Source of the DNA: Dactylorhiza incarnata
Lineage: Eukaryota; Streptophyta; Magnoliopsida; Asparagales; Orchidaceae
Assembly: GCA_033032865.1 (NCBI GenBank)
Contig: JAWHQI010000024.1
Coordinates: 248,001 to 312,000 of the forward strand
Direction of reading: 5' to 3'
DNA: 64,000 nt
The translations under genes were made by a program, and so were the position numbers. Numbering within the stretch: the first letter of the stretch is position 1; every line of letters begins with the position of its first letter. The notes below the pieces were generated by a model. That model was given only the letters and a program-made list of their open reading frames with translations, did no database searches and was not told the origin of the DNA. Below, one piece after another: positions 9,470 through 21,054 of this stretch.

Positions 9470-10900
9470 CATGAAGTCCGCCACCGCTTGGGCCTTGATT
9501 GATGTCCTGGGTATGAACGTAATATTGAACTCGCTCAGCTCCACAGACCATTCTGCCAATCTTCCCGAGTGTTCCACCCCTTCCATGATTTTGCGAAGCA
9601 GGTGGTCTGTCACTACTTTGATGGAGTGTGCTTGAAAGTAGCGCCGGATCCTCTGCTCCGCCTTCTTCAGCACTCGGCTGACATAGTAGATAGGGAATTG
9701 TTTTCTCCCCTCCTCCCGGACCATTACTGCACTTACTGCCTCCGACCCTACTCCCAGGTATAGGGACAGATCTTCTCCCAACCTCGTCCCTTGGAGTAGG
9801 GGGGTTTGGGTGAGTTGTTCTTTCAAGGCTTGGAAAGCTCCTTCGCCTTCCGAGGTCCACTCAAACTTTTTGTTGCCCCTTAGTGCCTTAAAGAAGGGTG
9901 CACATTTCTCCCCCGCCTTGGAGAGGAACCTGCTGAGTCCGGCCAGCTTCCCTGTGAGGCTCTGAACCTCCTTTTGGTTCCTTGGCGACCCCAACTCCAT
10001 TATTGCCTTGGCCTTGTCCGGGTTAGGCTCCACTCCCGCCAGGGTTAGTAAGTGGCCTAGGAACTTCCCCCGGCTAGCCCCGAAGACACACTTCAAGGGG
10101 TTGAGTTTCATCTTGTACTTTCGCAGGGTCTCGAATGTCTCTTCAAGGTCTCGGAGGTGAGACCCAAGGTCCCGACTTTTCACCATGAGGTCATCAACAT
10201 AAACTTCTAAATTTCTCCCTTTCTGCTCGCGGAAGACCCTGTCCATCATCCTTTGGTATGTGGCACCTGCATTCTTGAGCTCGAAGGGCATCATCTTATA
10301 GCAGCAACATCCATCCCCCGTGATGAAGGAAACATCCTTGATGTCCGGGGGATGCATGCGGATTTGATGATAACCTGAAAAAGAATCTAAGAAAGACATT
10401 ACAGAGAAACCAACGGCTGAGTCAACCAGCGCGTCGATTCTAGGCAGGGGGTAACTATCTTTTGGGCATGATTTATTAAGAAGTGAAAAGTCGATACACA
10501 TGCGCCACTTACCTCCTCCCTTTTTTACCATGACTACGTTGGAGACCCAGCCTGGATACTGGATCTCCGATACAAAACCTGACTGCGGGAGTTTACTCAC
10601 CTCCTCTCGGATGGGTTCTTCAAGCTTGTCCGCTACGGCCCTCCTCTTCTATCGGATGGGGCAGGTGCCGGGGTCAAGGTTGAGGCGATGGCAAGCCACA
10701 TCCACATCGATCTCGGGCATCTCCGCGGTGCTCCAAGCGAAGACATCCACATTCTTCTACACGCAGGCCAGGATCTCGGCCTGCTCCTTCGGTTTGAGCT
10801 CTCCGCTGATTCGGACCTTTTCCACCACCCCGAGCCGAGTGGTGACTTCAAGTTCCACAACCTCATCCACGGCCTCCAGCCTGAATTGCTCTCCCCAAGT
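9470..10900 (-). pseudogene. pol: Element A reverse transcriptase and RNase H
   Basis: RT motifs in order: KWRMCIDFSLLNKSCPKD, FLDSFSGYHQIRMHP, PFELKNAGATYQRMMDRVF (Glu where Gly is usual in PFGLKN), EVYVDDLMVKS with the catalytic YVDD, and KFLGHLLT. RNase H follows from about 9780, but the conserved stretch between VLKKAEQRI and YFQAHSIKVVTDH is shorter than in B (RYPILEKLSFALVVSARKL), so it looks internally deleted. The frame is open from 10600 to 9353; its N-terminal extension to about 10900 (VDVFAWS, IDVDV) lies in shifted frames. RT copies the element RNA and RNase H removes the template. Confidence 0.85.
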
Positions 10901-11159
10901 ATTTTTCTCCTCTCCATCGCCAGCGAGCGCTCGGGCTCCTTCCTTCGTCTCTGCCCCTCCTACCATCATCAACTCTTCCAACCCTCCTTCCTGGGCACCT
11001 TCTCCTTTCCTCTCTTCTCCTCCTCTTTCCGCCCTGGGCCTCCCGGCGACCCCTTCCTGGGAATGAACCTCTTCTCCCTCCGTCCTCTCCTCAGCTCTTT
11101 TCTCTTCTCCGGCTCCTGTCGCTTCCTCCATCACTTTATCGAACTCCTTTGCCTCTCAC

Positions 11160-11628
11160 ATCCAGGTGATGGTGTTGACAGCCGTCACATAGCACTGCCT
11201 CGCCATCTTAGGGTCTCCTCGGATCCGGACCTGGACTCCACCCGTGTTGAACTTGAGACACTGGTGGGAGGTGGAAGGGACGCATCTAAACGCGCTGATG
11301 AGAGGCCGTCCGAAGATGGCGCTGTAGCTGCTCGGGGCATCCACTAACACGGAGCGGCAGTTCCGGGACTGCCCTACGAGGGTCACATGGAGCCCAACTC
11401 CACCTTACTTCCTTTGCTCCTGCCACTACCGTTATCGACTAGAATCCGCGAGACGGTGAAGTTCTCGATGGCGGTCTGGATGACCAGCGCATCGCAGAAC
11501 GGGTCCTCGTAGTTCGGCATGTCCTTCTGGGAGAAAGTGATTCTCTCCGCCGGGGGCGGAGCCGTGGATGTTGAGGCCACGCTCCGCCGATAGATGGTAT
11601 GAAGGCTAGCCTTGCGGGTATCCTCCAC
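11160..11628 (-). pseudogene. pol: Element A aspartic protease region
   Basis: The frame from 11628 contains DPFCDALVIQTAIENFTVSR and ILVDNGSG. Asp-Asn-Gly-Ser is the active-site form usual in Tat-type proteases. Sequence matching B between this motif and GQSRNCRSVLVDAPSSYSA is missing, so the copy is internally deleted. The C-terminal part (APSSYSAIFGRPLISAFR) matches B. Confidence 0.7.
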
Positions 11629-11630
11629 CC

Positions 11631-13211
11631 CTACCCCCCCCCCCCCCCATGGATCACCCCGATCCCTCCTCTACTCCCCACATCCACTCTGTCTTCACAC
11701 CTTTCTTCCTCCTCCCCTCGAGGCTCGACCTCCTCAATCCTCACCTGTTGCCTTGGCGCGGGGGCTCGGCCCCTTTTGGTTTCCAGGACCTCTGGGCAGG
11801 TGACCGTCGCGTGACCTTCCTCATCGTGGAAGTCACAATATGGCAACGCCACCTCCCCTGCTTCGCCTTCCGCCACCCTATTCCTCCTCATTCTTGCTCC
11901 CGCTTCTTCTCTCGCCTCTTCTATCCTTCCTCTTCCTCTTCCCCTCCTAATCGCCATAGCTTGCTGAGGCGGGGAAGGAAATGGCCTCGGACCCTGCCTC
12001 CATCCCAGCTGACGGGGTCTTCCTTGACCCCCATAAAAGTTACCCCTTCCCGGGCCGTAACCTCTTCCCTGACCTTGCATTCCTTCGGCACGCTACCTCC
12101 ATTCCCCCTCCGGGATCCTGGGCTCTTCCCTTCTCCTTACCTCCTGCTGCCTGACCTCCGGCTCACTGAGCTTTGCTAACTGCTTGGTGAGCTCTTGGTT
12201 GGCCTCCTCACTCTCAATCTCCTCCGCCACCCGTTCCATCAACTCTTCATAGGAGACGGGGGCTTTCCTATTTAAAGCCATTTTGAAAAAGCTCTCCCTT
12301 AGCCCGGCGGTGAAAGCGAGCTGGAGTGCAAATCCTGGCATCTCTTGAGTGAGCAGCACTTCCTATCGAAACCGATCCGCGTAGCGAGCCAACGACTCCT
12401 TTGGTTCTTGCTTCACTTTGAAGAGGGACTCGGCGTCCTTCTTCCTCTTCTTTGCAGTTGAGAATCGCAACAAAAAGCTCCGGCGCAAATCCTCGAAATT
12501 GTAGATTGACCCTGTAGGGAGTTGATGGAACCAGTCCCTGGCCTTTTCTTTGAGAGTGACGACGAAGAGCCGACACTTAAAAGCATCCGACATCTGTCTG
12601 ATGGAGACCGAGTCCTCAAAAGACTGGAGATGCTGGACAGGGTCATCCCTGCCGTTGTAGTACACCCTGTCCCACTCTCTGAACCCTGCCGGGACAGGTA
12701 CTGAAAGTACCAACTCGCAGAAGGGGCTTCCCCCTTCCACCCCCCTTTCTCTCTCCGCTCGCCCCCCCCCCCCCCCCCCCCCGAGCTCTCTCGCCAGACT
12801 CAAGCTCGCGGGGACCGTGCTCGCGAGAACTGCCTTCGCCTGGACCACTCCCACGGTCGCCATGTCTGCCGGGCGCTCGCTCGCTTGCGTCGCGCTCACC
12901 GGCACAGAGCTTGCCGACACAGAGCTTGCCGGCATGAAGCTTGCCGGGCTGGCGAACAGCACCCGCCCTTCTAAGTCCTGCACTGAACTTCCTGCAACTT
13001 CCTTTCCGACTCTTCCCCCCGAGGCGTTCTCGCCAACAACTGCTGGGGGAGGGGTCGCCTGAGGTGCCGGGGTCGCGAACTCGCTTCGCAGTGCCGCGAC
13101 CGCGAGCCCGAAAGTGTCGAGGTCCTCCCGCCTGAAGTCCGCGAACATCCTCGGCGTCACCACCTATGGTGGCTCGCTGAACCCCTCGCCTTGATCCTCG
13201 TCTCCAGTCAT
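11631..13211 (-). pseudogene. gag: Element A gag
   Basis: I place the start at ATG 13211-13209 (MTGDEDQGEGFSEPP). One frame then runs to 11631 with only three nonsense codons, at 13166-13164, 12365-12363 and 12095-12093. The capsid-like core has YYNGRDDPVQHLQSFEDS, then FKCRLFVVTLKEKARDWF and LARYADRFR. It continues through a Glu-rich region, an Arg/Gly-rich region, and a nucleic-acid-binding motif YCDFHDEEGHATVTC (Cys/His spacing as in Tat Gag). A poly-C run at 12762-12782 encodes a Gly run and one at 11634-11648 shifts the frame into protease. Gag forms the particle that packages element RNA. Confidence 0.8.
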
Positions 13212-13267
13212 ATCTGCTCTTTGGAACTTTCTTGGACCAGCCACGCTCCACGCTCACCGCACCAAAA

Positions 13268-14009
13268 TGTTGAAACCGATTTCTCGGTCTCTAGTAGAGC
13301 TCGGAGGCCCTCACCGAAATGAGGGGCAGCTAGCCCTTACTGATCCCTCAGAGAAGGTAGACCGGAAACTAGGAAGATTGACTAAGACCTTAGTCACAGC
13401 GAGGATGTCCCTCCACTAACCCGGAAGATCATTGAGCGCTTCCCCTCCCAAGCCAAAGCTGAGACTCAGGCACCTTGGAGAGCTCTGGAAATGCTAACCA
13501 AAGAGAGCCTAAGGAGAGGGAGGCTAAAGTGAGATCCTCTCCAAAGGTGCCCTTGAGGTCCTATTTATAGATTTTCTGATCTGGCCTGCAAATAGCAGGA
13601 TTCTGCCTTCTGACTTTACTATCCACACCCCAAATGGGTCTGCTAACAGCCAAACTCCGCTGTTTGGAGAGGCTAAAAGCAGACCACCAAGGGTGACAGG
13701 GTAATTTGACCGATCTCGGCGACTCGGGGAGGAATCTGGCTTGCCCGTCCTCTCACGACCCATCGGCGAGTTCTTGACTCGCTCGCCTCCTCGCGAGCAT
13801 TCGGCGGGTTCTTGACTCGCTCGCCTCACCGCGAGCATTCGGCGGGTTCCTGACTCGCTCGCCTCCTTGCGAGCATTCGGCGGGCCTCTGGCTCGCTCGC
13901 CTTCTTGCGAACATTCGGCGGGCCTCTGGCTCGCTCGCGTTCTTGCGAATCAACCCGGCTCGCTTCGCTATTGTTTTCCTATCCTCTAGGCGAATATCGA
14001 GGTTGTACA
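13268..14009 (-). repeat. Element A 5' LTR (742 bp)
   Basis: On the plus strand it begins TGTTGAAACC at 13268 and ends GGTTGTACA at 14009, so on the minus strand it is TGTACAACC...GGTTTCAACA. It has a TATA box (minus, TATAAATAG at about 13570-13562) and the same 38-bp tandem array as the fragment at 1-254 (about 13760-13955). The sequence next to its inner edge (minus, ttttggtgcggtgagcg) should be the primer-binding site, but I cannot assign a tRNA. Confidence 0.88.
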
Positions 14010-14059
14010 AACGTCTCTATAATCGCAAATGAGACATCTCCACCATTTTATGCTGGCCG

Positions 14060-14091
14060 ACAACCTCCCCCCCCCCCCCCCCCCCCCCCCC
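14060..14091 (+). repeat. Poly-C tract of about 25 bases
   Basis: A C homopolymer (14067-14091) just inside the element C fragment, beside the A LTR. It is one of more than a dozen such tracts in the window. Confidence 0.9.
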
Positions 14092-14183
14092 TCCCCCCTC
14101 CCAAGTGTTCATTCTTCGTGCGCACCTATTGGTCCTCATAAGGGAGGGCAGAGTCATCATCTAGAGGGTCCCTTAAGAGATTG

Positions 14184-14515
14184 GACTGACTTAAGCCTCG
14201 ATAGTGTAAGTCAATCTAAGACCAAACCTTATGGCTGACCGTTGACCCCTCGAGCATCGCTGACTTAAGTCCCAATAGTGTGAGCCGATCTAAGATCAGG
14301 CATTAGGGTTGGTCATTGATCCCTCAAGCATCGCTGACTTAAGCCTCGATAGTGTGAGTCGATCTTAGACCAGCCCTTAGTGCTGGTTGTTGACCCATCG
14401 AGCATCACCGACTTAAGCCTCGATAGTGTGAGTCGATCTATGATTAGGCCTTAGGACTGTTCATTGACCCCTCGAGCATTGTTGACTTAAGTCTCGATAA
14501 CGTGAATCAGGAGCG
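14184..14515 (+). repeat. 74-bp minisatellite in element C fragment, about 4.5 copies
   Basis: Units start with gacttaagcctcgatagtg at 14188, 14262, 14336, 14410 and 14484, an exact 74-bp spacing. Each includes gagtcgatct and cattgacccctcgagcat. The sequence is unrelated to the 96-bp arrays of A and B, but it lies in the same place: next to the 3' end of an aORF1 copy. Confidence 0.9.
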
Positions 14516-14599
14516 AGATCTGAGTCACCACAAGGACCTCAGCTAACTAATAAAGGAGAAATAAAATAAGTAAAAAAATCTCTCCCTATCGAAGCAATA

Positions 14600-15910
14600 T
14601 GCGAAATCTTTGTAAAGGCGAGGTGAATTTACCTCGATCACCTCTCACACTGCCTTAGCTTGACGCAGCGGGACAGCTCCTCTTTAGCTGCGGTCACCTT
14701 ACCAGCAGCCTTAGACAACTCCGCTCTCACCTAAGCCAGTTGACCGGTGGACTCAGCTCGTTGCCATGCGACATCCTCGCTTACAGTATCAACGGTATCC
14801 ATGGTATCAGATAGCACCTTGCAACATCAGAAATGCTGCTTTGCCATGGTATGTGTAAGCTCGGTGCTCCTTAGCACCGCGCGTGATGATTGCCACCAAG
14901 GTACTTCGACGAGGCCCTCGTGAGGCTCTCAGCATCATCTTGCCCATAAATAGCATACAAAATATTGTACGCGTCATCACTGAGGTACTCATCCCCTGCC
15001 TAGGAGGGAAGAAGAGTGATCAAGCTGACCCAATTCTGCTTGACATCCCACGCGAGCAGAGGCTCATCGGAGCTATCCAGAACTCCGCTCCACAAACCAA
15101 AATTGAACTAGGATTCAAGGTCCTCAGTCGTAGATGGGCCCGTCGACGTATTTGGGTCATCTGTCACCTCTGTCTCCTCGAATCCATCTAGTGAGTTCTC
15201 TGAGAGGTCACGGTGAGCGAGTGCCTTCTTTAGTTGCTTTGGCATCCTCTGGAGCGCCGGCTCCACATGCATAGGCTTCTTTCACTTGATATTGTTTGGC
15301 TCATCCTACAGAACCATGATGAACTCAACATCAAGAGGGGAGGCTTGCGCTTCCATCATAGAGGCTCGACATCGCCTATCTGCACTCTAGCTGGGAGGGC
15401 ATGAAGAACTACAAAAGCAAGGGCAACAATAAATATGGGATATCTCAAGGAGTTCGCTTTAGTAAGCTCGCACCTATCGCACAGTCCACATAGGAGAGTT
15501 CATTAACCCATAACTGCAATTGGATGGCATCAAGAACATGCGAGCGATCAGGAATGCTCGACGACTTATAGAAGCCATCATCCCTCTGGATTCTGCAAAT
15601 CCTTGACCTTCAAGGATACATCGCTGAAGTAGGTGGCCCATTCTATATTCTCCCTCATGGATATCAACTTCTTGAAGCTGACGAAGTCAAAAATGACTCT
15701 GGCCTCGTGCAGGAAGCACATGCGCACGACCATTGTCGCAATCCCATTCAGACTGATCTGCGTGGGAACCAGACCAAAATGATTAAGCATTAGATGAATC
15801 TCCAGCCAAAATGGGAGGTGAAGCCCCATTTCAAAATCCTCCAAGAGAATGACGAGCTCATCCTCGAACAAGGTGTTGAGGCGCTCGAGGGGCACGACTT
15901 GCCGAGAAAT
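14600..15910 (-). pseudogene. Degenerate antisense gene aORF1 of element C
   Basis: The minus strand from about 15910 gives VVPLERLNTLFEDELVILLE, then FEMGLHLPFWLEIHLMLNHF, PTQISLNGIATMV and VSFKKLISMREN, which align to aORF1 of A, B and E. Lower down, near 15020-15070, a segment resembles the A region around LAWNPDQNKIACSSLLPS. Many stops and frameshifts are present. Like E, it shows no intron between LPFWLEI and HLMLNHF, where A and B have one. The first part of the gene is absent upstream and a similar piece lies on the other strand at 15911-16413. Confidence 0.6.
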
Positions 15911-16413
15911 TTGCTTTTTTATGGTTTAAGTGTTTGCAATAAACTTTATTTAGCTCGTCTTGAGTTTACTTTGGTATCGTCGCTGCATACTTTTTACTCG
16001 CCATTTTTTTACTCGTCGATAAATTTCGATGATCATGGTTGTTTCGCTTCCTCGTTATTTGTCAGTTGTGTAAAATCTAGATGTTCACACATTTTTATGA
16101 GTTCTTGCCTTGCACGACGTGTGCTAGCTTTGGAGGAACTCGATGGCCCATCGGCCTCGCACCCATGATGACTGACCTCTACAAATAGGGGCATTCACTT
16201 TGTTCACGCCTTTTCCCTTAGCCGAGATCTTGTCCCTGAACTCTCTACGCTCGAGATCTTATTGTCCCCGCCACTAAAAGATGGTTTCACAGTCTAAGCC
16301 CAAGTGCGTCAAGGAATCAAAAGGTCGCTGTCATTGCAAGGTGAATTTCATTATTGTTGAGTTCCCTAAGAGTAAAATAATTTTGGACGAACTCACCTCC
16401 TTTAGGCGACCTT
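15911..16413 (+). pseudogene. Detached aORF1 promoter and first-exon fragment, plus strand
   Basis: A T-rich stretch is followed by a TATA-like ctacaaataggg (about 16177-16189) and an ATG at 16281. The short frame MVSQSKPKCVKESK...FPKSKIILDELTSFRRPF resembles the start of the E aORF1 (FPVGKVSKEDLLAFRSSC). It runs into B gag at about 16411. The rest of a C-type aORF1 lies immediately to the left on the opposite strand, so an inversion or a junction of two fragments is likely. The similarity is short and only suggestive. Confidence 0.4.
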
Positions 16414-17059
16414 TTGATGGACCTCAAGAGAAGGGCTCCTCTGTCTTTCGAGGATTTAATGGAGAGAGCGGCGGAGGAGATAGAGTGGGAGGCTTCCAAC
16501 CCTGAGTTCTCGAAGAGGCTAGCACGGCTGAGCGAGCTGGAGGTCAGGCAGCCAAAGGCAAGGAGAAGAGAAGAGGCGAGGGCCCAGGAGCGCGGATGGA
16601 GGAAGAAATGAGGGGGTACAGGTTCAGGGAAGGGGTTTCCACCATGGGGGGGGGGCAACTTCCAAGGAGGGTCAGGAAGACACCACCAACTGGGGTGGAG
16701 ACAGGGCCCAAGGCAATCTCCTCCCCTGCCTCACCAGGAAATGGCGATCGGGCGAGGAAGAGCGGGAAGAGGAAGGGGAGCAGGAGCCGGAGGAGTAGGC
16801 CCTAGGAGTAGGAATCGAGGGGCGGAGGCCGAGGGGAGGGGTGGCGTTGCCCTACTGTAACTTCCATCAGGAGGAAGGTCACACGACGACCACCTGCCTG
16901 GAGTTCTTGGAGATGAGGGAGACCAGAGTGCCGGCGCAGTGGGAGCAGCGGGCTGTGAGGATTGAGGAAGTCCTGCCTCAGGAGGAAGAGGAGGAAAGAT
17001 GTGAAGACCGGGTTGACGTGGGGACCCGAGGCGGGATTGTAGTGATCCATGGGGGGTAG
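16414..17059 (+). pseudogene. gag: Element B gag, C-terminal part
   Basis: Starts within Gag at MDLKRRAPLSFEDLMERAAE, matching A (MALNRKAPVSYEELMERVAE). It continues through an Arg/Gly-rich stretch interrupted by stops and frameshifts to the Cys/His motif YCNFHQEEGHTTTTC near 16853. The N-terminal capsid-like half is missing. Confidence 0.75.
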
Positions 17060-17089
17060 GGATCGAGGAAACCCGAAAGGCAAGCCTCC

Positions 17090-17770
17090 ATGCCATGTAC
17101 CGTCGGAGCGTTGCTTCGACCTCCCAGACCCCACCCCCGGCGGAAAAAGTCACATTCTCCCAGAAGGATATGTCGGGTCATGAGGACCCATTCTGCGATG
17201 CGCTGGTCATCCAGACAGCAATCAAGAACTTCACCATCTCATGAATCCTCGTGGACAATGGGAGCTCAGTCAATGCCATTTTCAAGAAGGCGTTTGATGC
17301 AATGAAGGTGGAGGCCAGAAGGGTGTTGGCCTCGGATGGCCCGTTGTTCGGATTTTTAGGGGAAAGAAAGGAGGTGGAAGGGGGAGTGGGAGTCCATGTG
17401 GTCTTGGGTGGGCAGTCCCGGAACTGCCGCTTTGTCATAGTGGATGCTCCCAGCAGCTACAGTGTCATCTTCGAGCGACCTCTCATCAGCGCATTCTGTT
17501 GTGTCCCCTCCACCTTTCATTAATGCCTCAAGTTCAATGCAGGAGGGGTCCAGGTCCGAGTAAGGGGGGACCCGAAGGTGGCAAGGCAGTGCTATGTGAC
17601 TGTCGTGAATGCCATCTCCTGTATGGTAGAGGCAGAGGAATGGGATCGGGAGATAGGAGAGCCGGCAGGGCCGCAAGATGTAGGAGAGGAAGGAGTAGGA
17701 GGAGAAGGTCTGGCCCAGGAAGGAGGGGCGAAGGATCTGATGGCGGTAGAGGAGGAGAAGGGGTAAGGAG
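17090..17770 (+). pseudogene. pol: Element B aspartic protease
   Basis: DPFCDALVIQTAI lies in one frame and ILVDNGSSVNAIFKKAFDA (active site DNGS) follows after an in-frame TGA. The frame then stays open through LGGQSRNCRFVIVDAPSSY to a TAA at 17521-17523, with a second stretch to about 17766. It supplies the segment missing from the A protease. It would process the Gag-Pol polyprotein if intact. Confidence 0.75.
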
Positions 17771-17838
17771 AAGCCGAAGCTCCAGCTTGAGGCGAGAGGA
17801 AGGAGAATGACTGGGTAAAGCAGTCAAGGCTGGAGGCC

Positions 17839-19400
17839 GTGGAGGAGGTGATAGAGCTGGAGGTCATCAACAAGGCAGGGATGATCGAGAAAGTAAAGAT
17901 CAGTGGGGAGCTCGGCCCCGAGGACCGGAGGAAGATCCTGACTTGCGTTCAAGAGAGTGTGGACGTCTTTGCCTGGAGTGCTGCGGAGATGCCTGGGATC
18001 GACGTGGATGTGGAATGCCATCGCCTCAACCTCGACCCCGACACTCGCCCCATCCGCCAGAAGAAGAGGTCCATCGCGGATAAGCTGGAGGCACCTATCC
18101 GAGAAGAGGTGAGGAAGCTCCTCAAGGCTAGTTTTGTATTGGAGATCCAGTATCAAGGCTGGGTCTTCAATGTAGTGATGGTAAATAAGGGCGGTGGTAA
18201 GTGGAGTATGTGTGTGGACTTTTCATTGCTTAATAAATCATGCCCTAAGGATTGTTATCCCCTGCCTCTAATCGACGCGTTGGTTGACTCGACCGTCGGT
18301 TTTTCACTAATGAGTTTTCTAGATGCTTTCTCAAGTTATCATCAGATCCGCATGCACCCTCCCGACATCAAAGATGTCTCCTTCATCATGGGGGATGGGT
18401 GTTACTGCTACAAAATGATGCCCTTCGGGCTAAAGAATGCGGGGGCAACTTACCAACGGATGATGGACCGGGTCTTCCGAGCAAAAAGGAAGGAACCTAG
18501 AGGTCTATGTGGACGACCTCATGGTGAAAAGTCGAGACCTCGAGTCCCACCTCTGTGACCTTGAGGAAACCTTCAAGACTTTGAGAAAGTTCAGGATGAA
18601 GCTTAACCCCCAGAAGTGTGTGTTGGGGGTCAGCCGAGGGAAGTTCCTGGGTCACTTGCTCACACCGGCAGGGGTGGAGCCTAAACCGGACAAGGTAAGG
18701 GCAATCATGGAACTCGGGTCTCTGAGGAGTGCAAAAGAAGTCCAGCGTCTCACGGGGAAGCTGGTCGGGCTAAGCAGATTCCTCTCCAGGGCAGGGGAGA
18801 AGTGATCGGCCTTCTTCAAGGTGTTACGGGGAAATCAATGGTTCGAATGGACCCCGAGTGTGAAAGGGCCTTTCAGGCACTAAAGGAACAGTTGACACAA
18901 GCTCCACTGCTATAAGGGCCGAGAGAAGGAGAGGACCTGTCCCTATACCTGGGGATAGGACCCGAGGCGGTAAGCTCGGTGCTGGTCAAGGAAGAAGGAA
19001 AAAAGAAACTACCAGTCTACTATGTTAGTCGAGTCTTGAGAAAGGCAGAGCTTAGGTATCCCATTTTGGAAAAATTGTCCTTCGCCCTCGTAGTATCGGC
19101 TCGAAAGCTCAGGCCCTATTTCTAGGCTCATTCCATCAAGGTGGTGACCGACCATCCTCTTCACAACATTATGGAAGGAGTCGAACACTCGGGAAGGTTG
19201 GCTAAGTGGTCAGTGGAGCTGAGTGAATTCGATATCTCATACGTGCCCATGTTATCCATAAAGGACCAAGCGGTGGCAGACTTTTTGGCGGACTATGTGA
19301 CTAAGGTGGAAGAATCCGAGCTACCCAGCTCGGTGGCCTGGAAGAAGTTTGTCGATGGGGCCTTGGGGAAACATTCCTTTGGGGGAGGGTGGTTTTGGTA
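17839..19400 (+). pseudogene. pol: Element B reverse transcriptase and RNase H
   Basis: RT is open from 17839 to 18558 with MCVDFSLLNKSCPKD, SFLDAFSSYHQIRMHP and PFGLKNAGATYQRMMDRVF. A frameshift near 18490 precedes VYVDDLMVKS (catalytic YVDD, about 18500-18530) and KFLGHLLTPAGVEP. A TGA follows AGEK at about 18805. RNase H has RYPILEKLSFALVVSARKL and, after a stop, IKVVTDHPLHNIM to VADFLADYV. At least five lesions are present. Confidence 0.8.
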
Positions 19401-19620
19401 AGCCCCCAAGGGATAAGGATCAAGCAGGCAATCAACATCCATTTCTCCCTCACCAACAACCAGTCCGAGTACGAGGTCGTGATAGTGGGGCTCTGCCTAG
19501 CTCGAGAGTTGAGAGTATAAGATGTGGAGGTCTCGACGGACTCCATGGTGGTAGCTTGCCAAGTTAAGGGAGAGTTTGAGGTGAATGAGTCGACTCTTTA
19601 GGGGTACTTGGAAAAAGTCA
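19330..19620 (+). pseudogene. pol: Second RNase H domain of element B
   Basis: VDGALGKHSFGG begins the domain; a frame change follows and segments match the A copy: a stretch equivalent to NNQAEYE (here carrying substitutions such as NNQSEYE) and STDSMVVACQVKG. Arrangement after the ordinary RNase H is as in A and is typical of Tat elements. Confidence 0.65.
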
Positions 19621-19639
19621 AGGGGCTCATAGGGGGGTT

Positions 19640-20988
19640 CCGAACCTTCTCGATCTGTCATATGCCAAGGGAGGAGAGTACCGCAGCAGACCTCCTGTCC
19701 AAGTTCGGTCCTAGGGCAGGGGGCACGGTGTCGGACCTCTTCCAGCCATCCATCGAGGAGGGGGAACTGATGGAGGTTGACCGGCGGGCGTCATGGATGG
19801 ATCCCTTCATCACCTTCCTGACATCGGGGAAGTTCCTCGAGGGGGATGTGGCAAGCGGTGATTCAGGTATAAGACTACATACAACTCTTTGCATGCAAGA
19901 GGATTATACCGGAAGATGCTCTCGAGGCTCCTAGCCCGTTATGTGGCGGAGGAGGAGGTCCTGAGGGTCCTGGAAGAAATCCACTAGGGAGAGTGTCGCA
20001 GTCACTCCGGGAGCCAAACCTTGGAGGGGATGGTGCTGAGGCAAGGCTACTTTTGGCCTACCCTCAGCAAGGATGCAGCAGAATTCGCAAGGAGGTGCTC
20101 AAAGGGTCAGCTATACGCCCCTCTCCAGCTCCTGCTAGCCCAAAGGATCTGAACCATCATAGCTCCCTGGCCCTTTGCAGTATGGGGTTTGGACCTGGTT
20201 GGTTCTTTCCCCCAAGCGAGTGGTCAAAAAAGGTTTTTGTTAGTGATGATCGACTATTTCTCTAAGTGGCTGGAGGTGAAGGCGCTGGCCAAGGTAACAT
20301 CCCAAGTAGTTAGAAATTTCATATAGGGTGAGATAATTTGCAGGTATGGGCTCCCGCTAGCCATAATCACAGACAATGGGCCGCAGTTTGCCAGCGATGA
20401 GTTCGTCAGCTTTTGCACCCAGCTCGACAAATAAGATAATTGTGAATTTTCTAAAGAAGAAGGTTGAAAATTTCAGGGGCAACTGGGTAGAGCAGTTACC
20501 CTCGGTCCTCTGGGCCCTGTAGACCACTCCAAACACGGCCACAGGGGAGACTCCGTTCAAGCTCTCCCACGGGTCTGAGGCCATCCTTCCAATAGAGTTC
20601 GAGGTGAAATCCCCCAGGGTGGTTGCCGCGGGTGAAGGGGATGAAGAATGGCTGGTGGAGAATGGGGAAGAGCAAAGGCTATCTTTGGACCTGGTGGAAG
20701 AGCTCAGGGACTTAGCCGTCATCCGACAGGAGGAAGTCAAGCGGTGGATAGATCGGTACTTCGACAAACATATCCATGTGAAGCAGTTCGAGAAAGGAGA
20801 TCTGGTATTGAAGAAGGTGGACGCGGCCGGGAGAGGAGCTGCGGTAGGAAAGCTCAATCCCAATTAGGAGGGGTCATACATTGTAGATGAGGTGCTCAGG
20901 TCAGGAGGGTATCACCTCCGAGATGTGGAAGGGGTGCCCCTCGGTTTGGCCAGGAGCGGGGATGACCTGAAGCGATTCTACCCTTAAT
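19640..20988 (+). pseudogene. pol: Element B integrase
   Basis: Begins with MPREESTAADLLSKFGPRAG. It continues through the zinc region and the catalytic core ([20 protein letters not shown], about 20370-20430), where a deletion and stops remove the segment carrying the catalytic Glu region seen in A. The C-terminal part has FEVKSPRVVAAGEGDEE, FEKGDLVLKKVDAAGRGA, a TAG where Trp is expected (PN-stop-EG), and SGGYHLRDVEGVPLG to the stop at about 20988. Confidence 0.75.
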
Positions 20989-21054
20989 CCTTTTGTAATT
21001 GATTGGTTATATATTTGACTCATGACATGATTTCAATGTTACCTCAGGGCAAGG

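Larger units (their letters stand above)
1..14009 (-). mobile_element. Element A: Tat-lineage Ty3/Gypsy LTR retrotransposon
   Basis: Read on the minus strand, the order is 5' LTR (14009-13268), gag, protease, RT, RNase H, a second RNase H, integrase (ending at 5612), a 96-bp minisatellite, two plus-strand genes (aORF1, aORF2), a purine tract and a 3' LTR cut by the window start. The Gypsy domain order, the second RNase H after RT-RNase H, and antisense genes between integrase and the 3' LTR are, from established knowledge, features of the Tat lineage. A solo LTR interrupts the integrase gene at 5704-7792. Gag and pol carry several nonsense codons and frameshifts, so the copy is dead. The right flank begins 'aacgt'; the left flank is outside the window, so no TSD can be checked. 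Confidence 0.88.

Noticed and set aside
12643..13257. Long overlapping frame rich in Gly/Arg in another frame of the A gag
   Set aside because: The gag frame with recognisable capsid and Cys/His motifs explains this region; the other frame is compositional.
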